Positions 1-7,639 of a stretch of DNA of 10,745 bases are shown here, in pieces (the stretch's first letter is position 1; every line of letters begins with the position of its first letter). The DNA is from Byssochlamys sp. IMV 00236. Its lineage: Eukaryota > Ascomycota > Eurotiomycetes > Eurotiales > Thermoascaceae. The stretch covers positions 1-10,745 of the forward strand of contig MSJH02000419.1 in the NCBI GenBank assembly GCA_001931875.2. Reading direction: 5' to 3'. The notes below the pieces were generated by a model that did no database searches, was not told where the DNA came from, and saw only the letters and a list, made by a program, of their open reading frames with translations. Both the position numbers and the translations under genes were made by a program.

Positions 1-1
1 T

Positions 2-220
2 TTTTTTGGTCTTTATGATATAGAAGGTAAATATACAAGACATTATTATGTAATGGGAAAAGCTGCTTGATCAAAAGATGAAGCTTTTAATATGGAGATT
101 TGCGATGAATGCTTATACACTTCTGATTTGCTAACTGAAGAAACAAAAAAAGCAGCTCTTCTATTTTTTACATTTTATTTCTCGGTTATTAACACTTTAT
201 TCTTTAGGGCTGTTTTCTAA
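2..220 (+). pseudogene. Possible 3' remnant of an unidentified coding gene
   Basis: Reading from base 2 gives a coding-like stretch interrupted by one TGA at 68-70. Before the stop are residues such as HYYVMGKAA; after it come SKDEAFNMEICDECLY and SDLLTEETKKAAL, running on to a TAA near 218-220. The composition (charged residues, paired Cys, few low-complexity runs) is more protein-like than the surrounding AT-rich DNA. An AATAAA at 241-246 follows closely, as expected for a gene end. I do not recognise the protein. It could be the last exon of a gene entering from the left, with the TGA lying in an unspliced intron, or a decayed fragment. It could also be chance. Confidence 0.3.
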
Positions 221-240
221 TTTATTACGTATGTTTGATA

Positions 241-246
241 AATAAA
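241..246 (+). terminator. AATAAA poly(A) signal of the left-edge remnant
   Basis: AATAAA lies about 20 bases after the stop of the coding-like stretch at the left edge. It is consistent with 3' end processing there, but the hexamer is common in AT-rich DNA. Confidence 0.35.
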
Positions 247-331
247 GTTGCTCATTGAACATAAAAAGCAAAGTCTCTTTGTGTTGTTTAAAAAAAAAAG
301 CTTATTTTGTGTTGCCAAAGGTCAGGACATT

Positions 332-366
332 TGACGTAATGGGCATTGGTTGATCTACTATATAAA
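332..366 (+). promoter_or_regulatory. Core promoter of the RhoGAP gene: CRE-like site plus TATA box
   Basis: TATATAAA at 359-366 is a good TATA box 70 bases before the chosen ATG at 436. TGACGTAA at 332-339 resembles an ATF/CREB-type binding site. A run of 28 T (378-405) fills most of the DNA between the TATA box and the ATG, so it is probably in the core promoter or 5' leader. The TATA assignment is moderately secure. The TGACGTAA call rests on one motif only. Confidence 0.5.
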
Positions 367-377
367 GGATTTACGTC

Positions 378-405
378 TTTTTTTTTTTTTTTTTTTTTTT
401 TTTTT
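378..405. repeat. T28 homopolymer in promoter/5' leader
   Basis: There are 28 consecutive T between the TATA box (359-366) and the ATG (436) of the RhoGAP gene. Poly(dT:dA) tracts commonly exclude nucleosomes in fungal promoters. If transcribed, it would be a U-rich leader. The length is likely to vary between isolates or by sequencing error. Confidence 0.8.
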
Positions 406-435
406 ATTATTATTACTAAATCATTTGCTATCTCA

Positions 436-2257
436 ATGTATCGTACTAATAGTAATCCTAGTCGTCCACAAAGACGTCGATCCTTTAAAGGATGGTTAAA
501 ACGAATGACTCTTCCAAACAATCAGCGAAGAATTGAACCACAAGTGAAAGGTTTGACAGAATCAAAGAATTACAAGGCAAACTTTGACATGTATTCTTTA
601 CAGAGGGTGTCTTTGGTGTCCCATTAAATACCTCTATCGAATATGCCAAGACGACAGTTGGATATATCGATGAGGATGGCGTAAAACATTCTAAAGCAGG
701 ATCAATACCTATTGTTGTTGCAAAATGCGGATCCTTTTTGAAAAAGAATGGTAAAACAAAAAGATTTATCTATTTACATATACTCACATCAAACTCAGGA
801 TTGGAGACTGAAGGTATCTTTCGTGTATCAGGAAATATGAAGCGAGTGAACGCATTAGAATTTCAATTTGATCAAGGTGCTAGTCATTATGGGTTAGACT
901 TTAATTGGAATGGCTACACTGTACATGATGCAGCAAACTTGTTAACACGTTACTTGAACAAATTGCCTGAACCAGTAATTCCTACCGAATATTATATCGC
1001 CTTCCGTGATGTCATGAGTAAAGAAGCTAAAGAAAGTTTATTTATAGAATATGTGTATTCACATACATACTTTGCTTTGTAGATAATAATGTGTGCCATA
1101 CTACAGAAGAAAGAATTGATGCCTTTCAAGCCTTAATCCAAGCCTTACCTTCACCTCATCGACATCTCTTACTTTACTTATTGGATACCCTGAGTCTATT
1201 CGCTGCTAATGCTTCACAAACCAAGATGACCACTTCTAATCTAGCTGCTGTATTCTGCCCAGGTATCCTGAGGCACCCTGATTATAACACGCCCATACAA
1301 TACAAGATATCACAGTGCGTCATTGAATTTCTGATTGAATTCCAGTCCTTGTTCACTATTCAGCTGTTAGACAAAAAGAAAAGGATGTCGACAGCATCTA
1401 GCGAAGAAGTTCCCTGGCTAGTACCATCTATGCATCAGCCTACACCTCCTCTTCCCTTGCGTGTGGTCAATGGCTCAGTCCATAGCGAATCTTCAGAAGA
1501 AAGTCCAACGGCCTTGGTGAGCTCTCCTACAGGGATCAACAGCAAGCAAACGACAACAACGTCAAGAGAAATCAATCAGCCTTTTAAACAAAAACTCAAA
1601 GATACTGTTAGCCCATGGATAGGTAAGATATATATATATATATAAAGTGAATATTACATAAAGCTTATCCTGTTTGTTTCCTGTAAAGCTAGAATGGCAG
1701 GTTTACTCGTTTGTGGACCGGCTGCGTTCCTTCTAGTAGGGGTTGCTAGTTATGAAGCATATCTTGCCTTGACACTTCACAAATTAACCGAGCCCCTTAT
1801 CTTCTTTGCCGGATTAGCCTCTTATTGTACTTTACTTATCATCGGCTTGTTCGGAAGTATAAGTCTAGACGATCCAGCTTCAGAAGAAGCTATGCGCCAG
1901 GACCAAGCCCTTATGTCCGAGTGGCGAGATCTTTTGACGCGATCTTGGAAGACAGAAAAGGAAGATGAATGCTGTTCGATCATGAGTCAATCCAGTCGAT
2001 TTAATGAGGAAGAAGAGCAATCTAGTGAAGAAGAAGAGGAGGAGGAGATGGAAGAAAGTGACTTGGGATTCGATCCTGCCACGTTAGAAATGTACTTGTC
2101 TCAGTATGATCAAATTAAAAAAGATGCGGAACTGGCTAAAAAGCTGCAATCTGAGGAGCAAAAAGCAAGAGATGTACATAATCCTTTTGTTAATGAGAAA
2201 CAAGTATCCAATGACAAAGAAGTATGGAAAATCAAAACATTCTCCAAGGAAACTTGA
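436..2257 (+). CDS. RhoGAP-domain protein with C-terminal double membrane segment (5 exons)
   Basis: Predicted exons are 436-550, 604-750, 799-1017, 1083-1622 and 1689-2257, giving 529 aa. All introns are phase 1 (53, 48, 65 and 66 nt). The third is the least certain; an acceptor at 1106 is possible. The protein should stimulate GTP hydrolysis by a Rho/Rac/Cdc42-type GTPase in polarity, actin or wall control. Residues 1-38 are basic (PQRRRSFKGWLKR). The RhoGAP domain spans about 40-250: GVFGVPL (40-46), arginine finger R96 in GIFRVSG, YTVHDAANLL, LPEPVIP (143-149), and the invariant Asn at 213 in NLAAVF. The Lys and Arg usually found in the KxxxRxLPxP stretch are T137 and N141. A Ser/Pro-rich linker follows. 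Two hydrophobic segments (about 344-370 and 376-396) are then joined by a splice that keeps frame, followed by an acidic Glu run and a charged, possibly coiled-coil tail. The start was chosen for its position after the TATA box. RhoGAP identity is secure; the membrane topology is inference. Confidence 0.88.
1628..1644. repeat. (AT)n microsatellite inside RhoGAP intron 4
   Basis: About eight AT units begin just after the GTAAG donor at 1623. The repeat reads through to a stop at 1643-1645 if the intron is retained, so retention would truncate the protein before its membrane segments. Confidence 0.8.
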
Positions 2258-2278
2258 TTCAAAATATATTCTATTCTT

Positions 2279-2284
2279 AATAAA
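2279..2284 (+). terminator. AATAAA poly(A) signal of the RhoGAP gene
   Basis: AATAAA lies 22 bases after the RhoGAP stop codon, followed by a TA repeat (about 2294-2314). The position is right for the 3' end of this transcript. Confidence 0.55.
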
Positions 2285-2293
2285 GTTATATGC

Positions 2294-2314
2294 TATATAT
2301 ATATATATATATAT
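2294..2314. repeat. (TA)n microsatellite downstream of the RhoGAP gene
   Basis: About ten TA units directly follow the poly(A) signal. This is the second TA microsatellite in the window; others lie at 1628-1644 and 10431-10456. Confidence 0.85.
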
Positions 2315-2850
2315 GTCTCCTGTATCCAAGGGGAGAACTATATAGAAAGAGAGGATATGCATCTGTTCTATTTACTATTTTAGAACGTCGATCACCGTTT
2401 CTTCTTTAAACACTCCTTTAATATTAGCTCGGCTTCTACCTCCTTTTTTTTCTTTCTTTCTTTCTTTTCTTTATACACTTTTATTCCAATTGTATCAGAT
2501 AAAAAAAGGAGAGAGGGGATGATCTGAATGGCAAAAAACTAAGAAGAAGGGGGGAAGATTGGCAACTTTTCTTTAAATAGGACAGACTGGACCTTGAAAG
2601 AAAGTCCAGATTTTCAGTTGTCATTCAAATAGAAAGTTGATCCCTCTATAATCTCTTAAAATGGCTTATTTGAAAAAGAAAGGACAGGCCATAAAAATAA
2701 AGGAGTACATGATGGCAAGTAGAAGTTATTTATTTTAGTCTAAAGTAAAAGAAATCTGCATCAAATACATTAGATGATACATCTCTTGTTAGTCTCTCTT
2801 TCGTTGGTGCCTGAAAAAAGAAAAAGCAGTAATACCAACCTTTTTCCTTC
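2315..2850. other. Intergenic region without a supported gene
   Basis: No coding stretch is convincing here on either strand. The region holds pyrimidine runs (about 2437-2475), an A/G-rich block (about 2500-2570) and a small hairpin (stem CTGGAC 2587-2592 with GTCCAG 2604-2609). It probably contains the promoter of the following secreted-protein gene. Confidence 0.6.
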
Positions 2851-2855
2851 TTGCT

Positions 2856-2865
2856 TATATAAAAA
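2856..2865 (+). promoter_or_regulatory. TATA box of the Ser/Ala-rich protein gene
   Basis: TATATAAAAA lies about 70 bases before the ATG at 2928, followed by a CT-rich leader (2880-2911) typical of well-expressed fungal genes. The spacing matches the RhoGAP gene's TATA box. Confidence 0.6.
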
Positions 2866-2927
2866 GGGTTAACTCAATTTATTTCTTTCTTTTTCTTTTC
2901 TCCTTTACTTTTATCAACATAAAGAAA

Positions 2928-3556
2928 ATGAAATCCCAAACTTTTGCATTAGTCCTTGTCCTTTTAGCCATCATGACCCGTGATGTCGCATTCGCGCAAA
3001 ACAGTATGTGAAAAGTGATATATGACATATAAACATTTAATGAACTATGATTATTATCAACAGATGAATCTTCTTCTGTCAGTGCAACTGCCGAACCTGC
3101 TGGTAGCACGTCTATTGATTTGGCTGTTTCTGGTGCCTCGGCTACGGCTGATGCAGCCAGCGCCACGCCAACCTCAGCTGCTTCTATTTCAGCTCCTGCC
3201 AGTGCCTCTGTTTCTTCACCAAACAGTTTAGCCTCAGGTATCTCAGCCGCTTCATCCGGTATTAGCTCTGCATCATCCTTCATCAGCGCTGCTTCTTCTT
3301 TGGCTTCTAGTGGTAAGTGACGCATTATAAATTTATCTGCAGCGCATGTCTAATTATATTATGTACTGAAGCATCCGTTGCTCCGTCTGTATCATCTGCA
3401 GCTGCACCTGCCTCTTCTTTATCTTCCGCTGCACCTGCTTCTTCTTCTTCTCCTGCCAGACCCTATGCTGGTCCTAGCACTGTCAGTTCATCCACTCATA
3501 TTCAAGTCCCTTTTATTATGATTGGTCTTGCCAGTTTCTTTTTTGCATTGATCTAA
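2928..3556 (+). CDS. Secreted Ser/Ala-rich protein with GPI-anchor signal (3 exons)
   Basis: Exons are 2928-3003, 3064-3312 and 3372-3556, giving 169 aa. Intron 1 (60 nt) has donor GTATGT and acceptor CAG. Intron 2 (59 nt) has donor GTAAGT, a CTAAT branch and acceptor AAG. Both are phase 1 and join in frame. Residues 1-23 form a signal peptide (hydrophobic VLVLLAI core, likely cleavage after AFA). Residues 27-150 are mostly Ser, Ala, Pro and Thr with no globular motif, as in heavily O-mannosylated wall or mucin-like proteins. The last 16 residues (from VPFIMIG) are hydrophobic after a small-residue stretch, as in GPI attachment signals. The inferred role is a plasma-membrane or cell-wall surface protein. 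The sequence is too low in complexity to assign a family. Confidence 0.8.
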
Positions 3557-3598
3557 AACACACGCCATGTATTCTTTCAAATCATTTCTACTATAAAT

Positions 3599-3604
3599 AA
3601 TAAA
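3599..3604 (+). terminator. AATAAA poly(A) signal of the Ser/Ala-rich protein gene
   Basis: AATAAA lies 43 bases after the stop at 3554-3556, within an AT-rich 3' region. Confidence 0.5.
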
Positions 3605-3936
3605 GAAGTCCCATTTTTATTTATATTTATATCAAATTCAAAGCAGCCTTTTTTTTAATTTCGAAACCAAGGATCAACAAATAAAATGCATCTGAAAAAT
3701 GTCTACACATAAGCGCAGATCTTTACGTTTAGCTCTATTGCACCTTTCGATAAGGCCTGATTTGCTTTACACCCCTTTTTTTCAAGAGCAAGACAACAAC
3801 GACGACTCCTATGTCTTTTTGCATCCCCCCTTTTCTCCTTTTTTTAAAAAACAAGTATTTCTATTGACTTTATAACCTATTTCTTCTTCTTCTTTTCATC
3901 TATTCATATACTTGTTAATCCACAATCATCTAATAA
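3605..3936 (+). promoter_or_regulatory. Intergenic promoter region of the Kre9/Knh1-like gene
   Basis: No gene is seen here. The stretch contains T-rich and C/T-rich runs (around 3770-3850 and 3880-3900) and CCCCT motifs near 3772 and 3825, which resemble fungal stress-response elements. A convincing TATA box is not visible. The CT-rich tract before the ATG is probably leader. The regulatory reading is inference from short motifs. Confidence 0.35.
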
Positions 3937-4590
3937 ATGAAGTTTATTTATCTTGCTTCCTTCGTCTATGCTGCAGTTGTAGCCACTGCTCAATTGACTG
4001 CACCAACAAGAAATTATAATGTAACAAGTCCGGTTACAAATGGCCCTTATGTTGTCGGTCAAATCCTTCCTTGTACTTATCGTCTGTTTTCAGATGTTGA
4101 TACTTCAGGTAATAGTAAACATATCTTTCAAAAGGAAGAGATCATACTAACTCATCTCTTTGTAGCACTCAACCTTGAAATTGATTTAGAAGCTGCTCCT
4201 CAAGGAGTATCACCACAGGGAACAAACACAACGACACTGCCTATTGCAGTTTCCGCTGATGTCTCAAAAACGGATGCATTCATTAAACGTGAGGGTAACT
4301 TGACCTACTATGAGCACTCGATCAATTTCAATATCCCTCAGACAGTCAAACCAGGCAACTATCATGTTGTCTTCTTTGACAAATCAACCAACACCAAGTT
4401 GTCTATTCCTATCGAAATTCGTCCAGCAGCAAGTTCTACATCTGTTGGCACCAAAGCAACAAGTATCTCCATACCTGGACGCCCTCAATCTTCTGGTTCT
4501 ATCTTTGCTCAAGGCGCTGCTTCTTCCATTGAGGCCTCTAAAGTACTGATAGCTTTAATGGCTGTAGCAGGTGTTGCATTCCTCTTGTAA
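3937..4590 (+). CDS. Kre9/Knh1-like GPI-anchored cell-surface protein (2 exons)
   Basis: Exons are 3937-4108 and 4166-4590, giving 198 aa. The 57-nt intron has donor GTAATA, a perfect TACTAAC branch (4145-4151) and TTTGTAG. It is a multiple of three without stops, so an unspliced reading merely adds 19 residues. Residues 1-18 are a signal peptide (cleavage near ATA-QLT). Residues about 22-143 resemble the Kre9/Knh1 N-terminal domain of Ser/Thr-rich GPI proteins: TSPVTNGPYVVGQ near the start, then IPQTVKPGNYHVVFFD and a final beta-strand-like LSIPIEI. N-glycosylation sequons lie at N28, N78 and N102. A Ser/Thr-rich stalk (145-180) and a hydrophobic tail (184-198) form a GPI signal, with attachment probably around 174-178. 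Relatives act in beta-glucan assembly or as wall proteins. The family call is moderate, the surface location strong. Confidence 0.75.
   Translation: MKFIYLASFVYAAVVATAQLTAPTRNYNVTSPVTNGPYVVGQILPCTYRLFSDVDTSGNSKHIFQKEEIILTHLFVALNLEIDLEAAPQGVSPQGTNTTTLPIAVSADVSKTDAFIKREGNLTYYEHSINFNIPQTVKPGNYHVVFFDKSTNTKLSIPIEIRPAASSTSVGTKATSISIPGRPQSSGSIFAQGAASSIEASKVLIALMAVAGVAFLL
4109..4165 (+). other. Stop-free 57-nt intron of the Kre9/Knh1-like gene
   Basis: Donor GTAATA, branch TACTAAC and acceptor TTTGTAG are all present. Removal joins VDTS to ALNLEIDL through a G|CA codon. Its length is divisible by three and it is open, so a simple ORF reading wrongly includes it. Confidence 0.85.
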
Positions 4591-4645
4591 AAACAAAATC
4601 TTAATGTCGTTCAACTTTTTTTTCTTAATGAGTTATTTTAATCAT

Positions 4646-4651
4646 AATAAA
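4646..4651 (+). terminator. AATAAA poly(A) signal of the Kre9/Knh1-like gene
   Basis: AATAAA lies 56 bases after the stop at 4588-4590, followed by a T-rich stretch. Confidence 0.5.
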
Positions 4652-4803
4652 CCATAAAGTTTTATTTATTTATTTTTTTTTTTCATTGCCACCCTACAAA
4701 GTTGACATATTCTCTTTGGCTCGGGAATATAGGAGCAGTATATGGTCCCCTACTGCTTACTTTAGTGTGCAAGCTTACATAATCACTCTAGTGTCTTGCC
4801 ACA

Positions 4804-5506
4804 TAGTGGGTTGTCAAACGAATTGCACAAGAGCAGAATGACGGTCTAAGGATAGATACGTTTGCCGAACAACACGGACAACAAGTTGAAGGAGGTATTA
4901 GCTGTGGAAGAACAATTCTCCGGTACGATCCACCGTTGGTAATGGAATACTTTGTGTTCCTGAGCTCATTGTGGTTGCAGTACCTGAATATGATCCATTC
5001 CGCGATCATCTCAGTTGACTGAGTCATCCATTCTTACGAGTCCAGCTTGGCCAACCACGGCGTGATACAACAGTTTTTCAAGGCTAGAAAACGAACAAGA
5101 AACAAGTTACCGACATTGAGGAAATCCTTCGAGGACTATTATTACAAACCAGGTGATCAGCAGGTCAGGAGATGCTACGGTTGTAGATACGGTTTTCAGA
5201 AACGTTACAAAGAAGATAAACATATTCTCTGTCGTCTTTTCGGCAACATTGCTAATTATCATCTTCTCGCTCTCTTTCTTTCCTTTTTTTTAGGTCCTTC
5301 TTTTAATTTATTCGAGAACTTGAAAAGATGATTACCGCTGTCCATATTTGCTAATAGTGGAATATATTCATGATATAGAGCACAATAAGTTCAATCAACA
5401 AACAAAAGCTGGTTTATCTTGTGCACATGAAACTTACCAAGAAGAGACTGATGGCGGTTTCCAATCGATAGACAATATATTGTATTTATGTTTAATTAAA
5501 GTATAA
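4804..5506 (+). pseudogene. Unidentified decayed coding block
   Basis: Three plus-strand stretches look coding but lie in different frames. From the TAG at 4804 the frame reads WVVKRIAQEQ, IDTFAEQHGQQVEGG and GRTILRYDPPL and stays open to a TGA near 5020. A second stretch (about 5040-5331) reads VIQQFFKARKRTRNK and FEDYYYKPGDQQ, then CYGCRYGF, and ends FNLFENLKR-stop. Its middle holds a CTAAT, a long pyrimidine tract and TTTTTTAG at about 5283-5293, like an intron 3' end. A third stretch (5324-5506) reads DDYRCPYLLIVEYIHDIEHN and HETYQEETDGGF and ends at a TAA. Removing one A from the AAAA at 5323-5326 would join the second to the third. I recognise no family. A decayed or intron-rich gene or mobile-element fragment is likely; the exact exon structure is unknown. 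Confidence 0.4.
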
Positions 5507-6156
5507 GTAAACTAGCCGCTTCCAACTCGCTACGCTTGTTTTTGCGCGTCGTCGTGTTGTTACAAGCTTCAGGGGATTCGCCCTTTGTGATAAGTAAGGG
5601 CAAATGCTGAATGAGATGTAGAAAGGTTATCGCATTTATAGATGCATAATTTTATTTAATGGTTGATAATGTAATTTTGTAGACCTGGTTTGTGTGTTGT
5701 AAAAGTCAATAAAAATAAAAGCCTGTGTGTTTATAGTCTTTGTAAGACTTGAGGCTCGTAGCAAAAGTGTTTAAAAGGTAAAGTTATAATAAAGGCTCGA
5801 TGTGTGACCACCAGATCGTGTAAAGTTGATCAGACTGAGTTGTACAAAGTAAAAAGAATAATAAAGAAGATAGAAAGGTTCCTGAATACACTTGATTGGA
5901 TTATTCAAAAGTAAATAAAAGGTAAAAAGAAAAGGTTGTGACTCAAACCGTAAGTGATTTATTGAATGATTATTTGAAAAATGAAAAGGACAATGCCTTT
6001 TATACTTGTTAAAAAGTGATTAAGATTTTGATATATAAAGTTTCAATAAATAAGGTTAGGATTTTAATGTCTTAACCTTATTCATATTGCTTTTGAACTG
6101 TGTTACCACATAGCTAGAAGAAAGTGACATAAGCATAGTTGAGCATAATGCATATA
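5507..6156. other. Non-coding stretch downstream of the helicase pseudogene
   Basis: No convincing ORF is seen. A GC-richer patch (5512-5575) stands out from the AT-rich surroundings, and a small hairpin (GCCCTT 5580-5585 with AAGGGC 5596-5601) follows it. If the minus-strand helicase belongs to a Helitron, this is where its 3' flank and end should lie. Confidence 0.5.
5512..5560 (-). mobile_element. Candidate Helitron 3' terminus
   Basis: Read on the minus strand, a GC-rich sequence ends in GAAGCGGCTAG followed by T. Helitron 3' ends finish in CTRR (often CTAG) and insert between A and T, so CTAG|T downstream of a minus-strand helicase is suggestive. The expected strong subterminal hairpin is weak here, with only a TAGC/GCTA pairing visible. 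The matching 5' TC end is not in the window. Confidence 0.25.
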
Positions 6157-7630
6157 CTATTTCAGCAAAAGCTTTGGATAAACAACATTGTTGATTGTAT
6201 TTATATTCTCTGGTAAAAGGATTCGTATGCCAGAAAGAGAGAAGTGACTCTTGATAGAGCGACATATAGCTGACCATGCATAAATAATGGTCTTCTGAGG
6301 TCGATGACTACATACTTTAATGAATGTTCTTAAGGTTTGTTGATTGTCATAGCGAAACACAGTCTGACAGGAAATTGTTTTCTTGTTAGGATGAATGGCA
6401 TATCGCCTTCTTGTGATGAAGGAGTGAATCTTGGAATGATTTCAATCAGGGCATCGGGTTTGTGCACTAAGCGGGCACGGAGCAGATATTGACCAGTATG
6501 CACCACGATTAACCGGGTTCCATTATAAAGACCTCTTGCTGGGTCAATGTTTCGTAAAAGCATAACTGGTGCACCAACCTTTAGCTCCAGTTGTGAAGGA
6601 GGCAGACCGGATGGATTAAGGCTCTGAAGATGCTCTGCAGGGGTGGCGTGCAAGCCATCAGCATCGTTGATGTCAGCAGAATCAGTTGACAAAAGCGTAA
6701 CTTTCTCACCAGGCATCTTTTCAAGCACAGCCATGTTGATGGTATTCACCGTATCATTACGACTAGCTAAGATTGCCCTTTCACCAAAGTACACTTGACT
6801 ACTCAAATTAGGTCTTCGAATATCTTGATCTCTGTATATTCTACTGATGTATTCGACTAATTGAGTGGTCTGGCGAATGAAGGAAGGAAGGACGATATTG
6901 CCTTGAAGGCTACTGTTGTAGGACATGTCTTCTAGAAACCTTGCAAAGGCAATGCCGTTTTCGTTCTGGAGATTTGTTAAACGCATGTTGTGGGTGAGTC
7001 TGAATAAGTGCAGGCTTGGCCAAAGAAATGATTGTCTGACAGAGGCACTGACAGTGTCAGCTCTGTTACCCCTTCAGACCACAGGAGGAATCTGCACAAA
7101 GTCACCACCCAGAACAACTGGCTTACCACCAAACAAATACAGCTCTTCGGGATTGCCACAGATGTCTTGAAAGGTGCGATGGGCAGCTTCAAAACAATAT
7201 TTATGCTGCATCGGTACTTCATCCCAAATCATCAACTTTGCTCTCTGCATGAGTCCAACAAGATCGCTATCCTTTCGGATGTTGCAGGTGGAGCATTCGT
7301 CTACAGACAGAGGAATCTTGAGCAATGAATGCGATGTTTAGCCATCCGGAAGGAGAAGTGCAGCAATCCCAGAGGAGGCAACGCAAAAGACGGTTTTATT
7401 TTTACTCTTGTAATAGTTACAAAGATTGTTGTAAACGAATGTTTTGCCTGTACCGGTGAGGCATTGCAGGAAGGATTGGCTGTTTCTAGGATCAGACTCA
7501 ATCTTGTGGACGATGGTATCAAAGGCATCCTTCTGTTGTTGGTTAAGTTGGTCATGCATTCTGTTGAAGTCGGTCAAGGCCTGAATAGGATCAAAATCCA
7601 AAGCTCTTCTAATGAGAGGATCTCTCTCTC
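6157..7630 (-). pseudogene. PIF1-type DNA helicase pseudogene (Helitron-like), broken
   Basis: This is one continuous minus-strand frame from about 7630 to 6240, interrupted by TAA at 7338-7340, TGA at 7074-7076 and TAA at 6330-6332. A frameshift near 6236 then leads to the end at 6157. Helicase motifs appear in order: LNQQQKDAF, a Walker A-like CLTGTGKTF (first Gly lost), [21 protein letters not shown] (Walker B), LGGDFVQIPPVV, THNMRL, KVGAPVMLLRN, a damaged TINK-x-x-x-H-S-L motif, [11 protein letters not shown], then [10 protein letters not shown] and NNVVYPK. PIF1-family enzymes unwind DNA 5'-3'. Copies with this C-terminal order occur in Helitron RepHel proteins. The Rep part is absent and the N-terminus stops at the Tc1 junction near 7630. 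Helicase identity is secure; Helitron origin is inferred. Confidence 0.85.
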
Positions 7631-7639
7631 TTTGCCTAC

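Noticed and set aside
288..521. Minus-strand ORF with a poly-Lys stretch
   Set aside because: The poly-Lys is just the complement of the T28 run, and the frame overlaps the promoter and first exon of the RhoGAP gene.
2084..2362. ORFs over the RhoGAP tail and TA repeat on either strand
   Set aside because: They are out-of-frame shadows of the RhoGAP C-terminus extended by an open TA repeat (Tyr-Ile runs).
2879..3325. 148-residue minus-strand ORF rich in Ala and Glu
   Set aside because: It is the complement of the Ser/Ala-rich exon; GCT/TCT-type codons give Ala/Glu-rich antisense frames. The plus strand has a signal peptide, splice sites and a GPI tail.
4788..5027. Minus-strand Cys-containing ORF
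   Set aside because: The overlapping plus-strand frame has more protein-like composition; neither is identified, so only the plus-strand block was annotated, with low confidence.
5540..6060. tRNA or other structured RNA gene
   Set aside because: Only short hairpins were found; no B-box-like motif, acceptor stem or cloverleaf could be drawn.
6157..6360. Minus-strand ORF as an independent small protein, or as evidence for a deletion in the helicase
   Set aside because: The main helicase frame continues through the TAA at 6330-6332 to [11 protein letters not shown]; only the final part ([10 protein letters not shown] onward) uses this frame, after a frameshift near 6236.
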